In this document: piece by piece, positions 6,150 through 7,156 of the stretch
Position numbering within the stretch: position 1 is the first letter of the stretch
Layout of the letters: each line of letters starts with the position of its first letter
Source of the DNA: Verrucomicrobia bacterium UBA1731
GTDB lineage: Bacteria; Verrucomicrobiota; Kiritimatiellia; RFP12; UBA1067
NCBI GenBank assembly: GCA_002317575.1
Contig: DCIH01000112.1
Coordinates: forward strand, 1-7,156
Length of the DNA: 7,156 nucleotides
Direction of reading: 5' to 3'
Position numbers and translations under genes: made by a program
The notes under the pieces: model-generated
The model's input: only the letters and a program-made list of their open reading frames with translations
Databases searched by the model: none
What the model was told of the DNA's origin: nothing

Positions 6150-6178
6150 AGTCTAACAAAACGGCAAGCGAAACGCAA
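6150..6178 (-). promoter_or_regulatory. Candidate sigma70-type promoter of the envelope cluster
   Basis: On the minus strand TTGCGT (6178-6173) and TAGACT (6155-6150) are 17 nt apart, matching 3 and 4 of 6 consensus bases. The -10 box ends 26 nt before the ATG at 6124, leaving room for the AGGGG SD at 6138-6134. The site lies in the 82-bp gap after the amidohydrolase, where AT-richer DNA interrupts a GC-rich region. It would start a transcript through the frameshifted gene and paralogue A. The match is modest. Confidence 0.4.
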
Positions 6179-6206
6179 GTGCCGATTTTGGCGTTCGGGC
6201 GGCGCG

Positions 6207-7034
6207 CTACAGCCCGAGCAAACGCTCGGCGTTTGCGTGGAAAATCTTTTCCTGGTCCGCCGCGTCGGGACGGCATTCGCGCAACCAGTCGGCCACATGG
6301 GCGGCGTCGCGCCAGAAATAATCACTGCCGAAGAGCATGCGGTCCGCGGGCCACTCGGCCGCCACGCGACGCGCTTCGGGATTCGTCTCGTCCGGCGTCA
6401 GCACCGCCGTGTCGATGAAACAGTTCTCGAACGGCAAGAGCACGTCCGTCGCGTGCGGCGGATTGCCGTTCACGCCGCCCAGATGCGCCGCCACGAACAC
6501 GAGGCCCGGCACGGCCTTCAAAAGCACGGCGACTTCGTTCGGACCGCAGCACATCGGCGCGTTCGGGAATCCCGGATCGCCGCCGCAGTGCGCCATCGCG
6601 AAAAGCCCCGCGTCGCGCAGGACCGCGAAAAACGGAAACACGCCGGGATCGTCCAGACGGAACCCCTGGCAATACGGATGCAGTTTGACGCCGCGGACGC
6701 CCGCGTCGGCGATCTCGCGCGCATGCGCCGAAACGTCGGGATCGGCGGGATGGAGCGACGCCAACTGGACGAACCGGCGCGCGGGTTCCTTGCCCTCGCC
6801 GCCGGCGGCGACGGCCTTCGCGCGGTCCAGGATGTGCCGGAACTGCGCGGGCTTCGTCGCCACGGGACACACGACGGCGCGGTCCACCCGGAACCGCGCC
6901 ATGTCCATGAGCTGGGTCGCGGCCGTGCCGTCGCCCACGGGGAGCAGACGGCCTTCGAGCCGCGCCAGCATCGACTCCACCGCACGGGACGCCAAGGCGT
7001 CCGGAAAGTTGTGCGTATGGAAGTCGATAACCAC
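6207..7034 (-). CDS. Amidohydrolase-2 family TIM-barrel metal-dependent hydrolase
   Basis: 275 residues, the usual length for this family. Metal-site motifs are complete: HTH at 6-8 (first strand), VKLHPY at 116-121, AHCGG with His149, AAHLGG with His184, and FGSDYFW with the catalytic Asp238. The C-terminus ends NAERLLGL, a typical closing helix (the NAxRLL signature). Family members (PF04909 type) hydrolyse or decarboxylate small ring or carboxylate substrates using one divalent metal; the substrate here cannot be read from sequence. There is no signal peptide, so it is cytoplasmic. The GTG start at 7034 lies 3 nt after the dehydrogenase stop; the SD is weak, so translation is probably coupled to the gene before. 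Pairing with a dehydrogenase suggests catabolism of a small carbon compound, an inference from position. Family assignment is confident, exact function is not. Confidence 0.93.
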   Translation of the reverse strand: MVIDFHTHNFPDALASRAVESMLARLEGRLLPVGDGTAATQLMDMARFRVDRAVVCPVATKPAQFRHILDRAKAVAAGGEGKEPARRFVQLASLHPADPDVSAHAREIADAGVRGVKLHPYCQGFRLDDPGVFPFFAVLRDAGLFAMAHCGGDPGFPNAPMCCGPNEVAVLLKAVPGLVFVAAHLGGVNGNPPHATDVLLPFENCFIDTAVLTPDETNPEARRVAAEWPADRMLFGSDYFWRDAAHVADWLRECRPDAADQEKIFHANAERLLGL

Positions 7035-7037
7035 CGC

Positions 7038-7156
7038 TTACTTGCCCGTGGGCGTGAAGGCGATCTTGAGGCCCTTCATGGAGATGTTCATCTCCATCGC
7101 CTCGTTCATCTTCGCGAGCGGGTACTTGTGCGTGATGAGCTTCGTGATCGGAAGCT
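7038..7156 (-). CDS. C-terminus of a probable zinc-dependent medium-chain alcohol dehydrogenase (partial)
   Basis: Only the last 39 codons are inside the window, ending with TAA at 7040-7038. They read LPITKLITHKYPLAKMNEAM, then EMNISMKGLKIAFTPTGK. The pattern 'L-I-T-H-k-y-P-L-x-x-m-n-E-A-m' followed by a lysine-rich strand (GLKIAFTP) is the usual C-terminal end of medium-chain dehydrogenases of the threonine/sorbitol/alcohol dehydrogenase group, where it closes the catalytic domain. The zinc and NAD(P)-binding parts lie outside the window, so neither cofactor nor substrate can be judged. It is directly upstream of the amidohydrolase with a 3-nt gap and was probably co-transcribed with it. 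Confidence 0.8.
   Translation of the reverse strand, partial: LPITKLITHKYPLAKMNEAMEMNISMKGLKIAFTPTGK

Noticed and set aside
5924..6325. Long upstream extension of the frameshifted gene to an ATG at 6325
   Set aside because: The extension overlaps the end of the amidohydrolase and has no signal-like start. The ATG at 6124 has a good SD and begins a proper signal peptide.
1..7156. CRISPR arrays, tRNA or rRNA genes, integrase or transposase genes
   Set aside because: No spaced repeats, cloverleaf-like sequences, rRNA stretches or recombinase motifs were seen on reading both strands.

Overview
The window is a block of minus-strand genes from a GC-rich (roughly 55-60%) bacterium, with the tail of one plus-strand gene at the left edge. 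Lineage is inferred, not proven. Many secreted or lipoprotein paralogues, clear Shine-Dalgarno (SD) sites, GC-rich intergenic hairpins and a carboxypeptidase-regulatory-like N-terminal domain on proteins of unknown function all resemble anaerobic or gut PVC-group bacteria such as Kiritimatiellota/Lentisphaerota. No marker gene is present to confirm this.

Right side (7156 to 6207, minus): the C-terminus of a probable zinc-dependent medium-chain alcohol dehydrogenase is followed 3 nt later by a complete amidohydrolase-2 family TIM-barrel metal hydrolase with a GTG start. They look like a metabolic pair. Downstream (6178-6150) lies a candidate promoter for a second transcription unit.

Centre and left (6124 to 356, minus): a cell-envelope cluster with every apparent product exported. 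In transcription order it holds: a small signal-peptide protein broken by a one-base frameshift (6124-5751); secreted paralogue A (5735-4686); a gene-poor 204-bp gap with a short direct repeat; a 47-residue small ORF (4481-4338); a strong GC hairpin; a C-terminal fragment of the same secreted family (4291-4091); secreted paralogue B (4077-3010); a Sel1-repeat lipoprotein (2985-1714); a small lipoprotein (1704-1414); and membrane-anchored paralogue C (1402-356). From the fragment to C the gaps are 9-24 bp and the SD sites sit in or next to the preceding stop codons, so B, the two lipoproteins and C look like one operon.

The notable system is the paralogous family A / fragment / B / C. All share a C-terminal domain of about 180-200 residues with ordered motifs (DWLPP, GxGNGxxE, RCFxxRxRT, YGK, YLNxTxLDRxLxWN) that I cannot match to a named family. 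A and B carry it behind a signal peptide and an Ig-like regulatory domain; C carries it behind a transmembrane anchor and a charged helical segment. The local copies show duplication, decay and domain swapping. Function is unknown; a surface or periplasmic role is the only supported inference.
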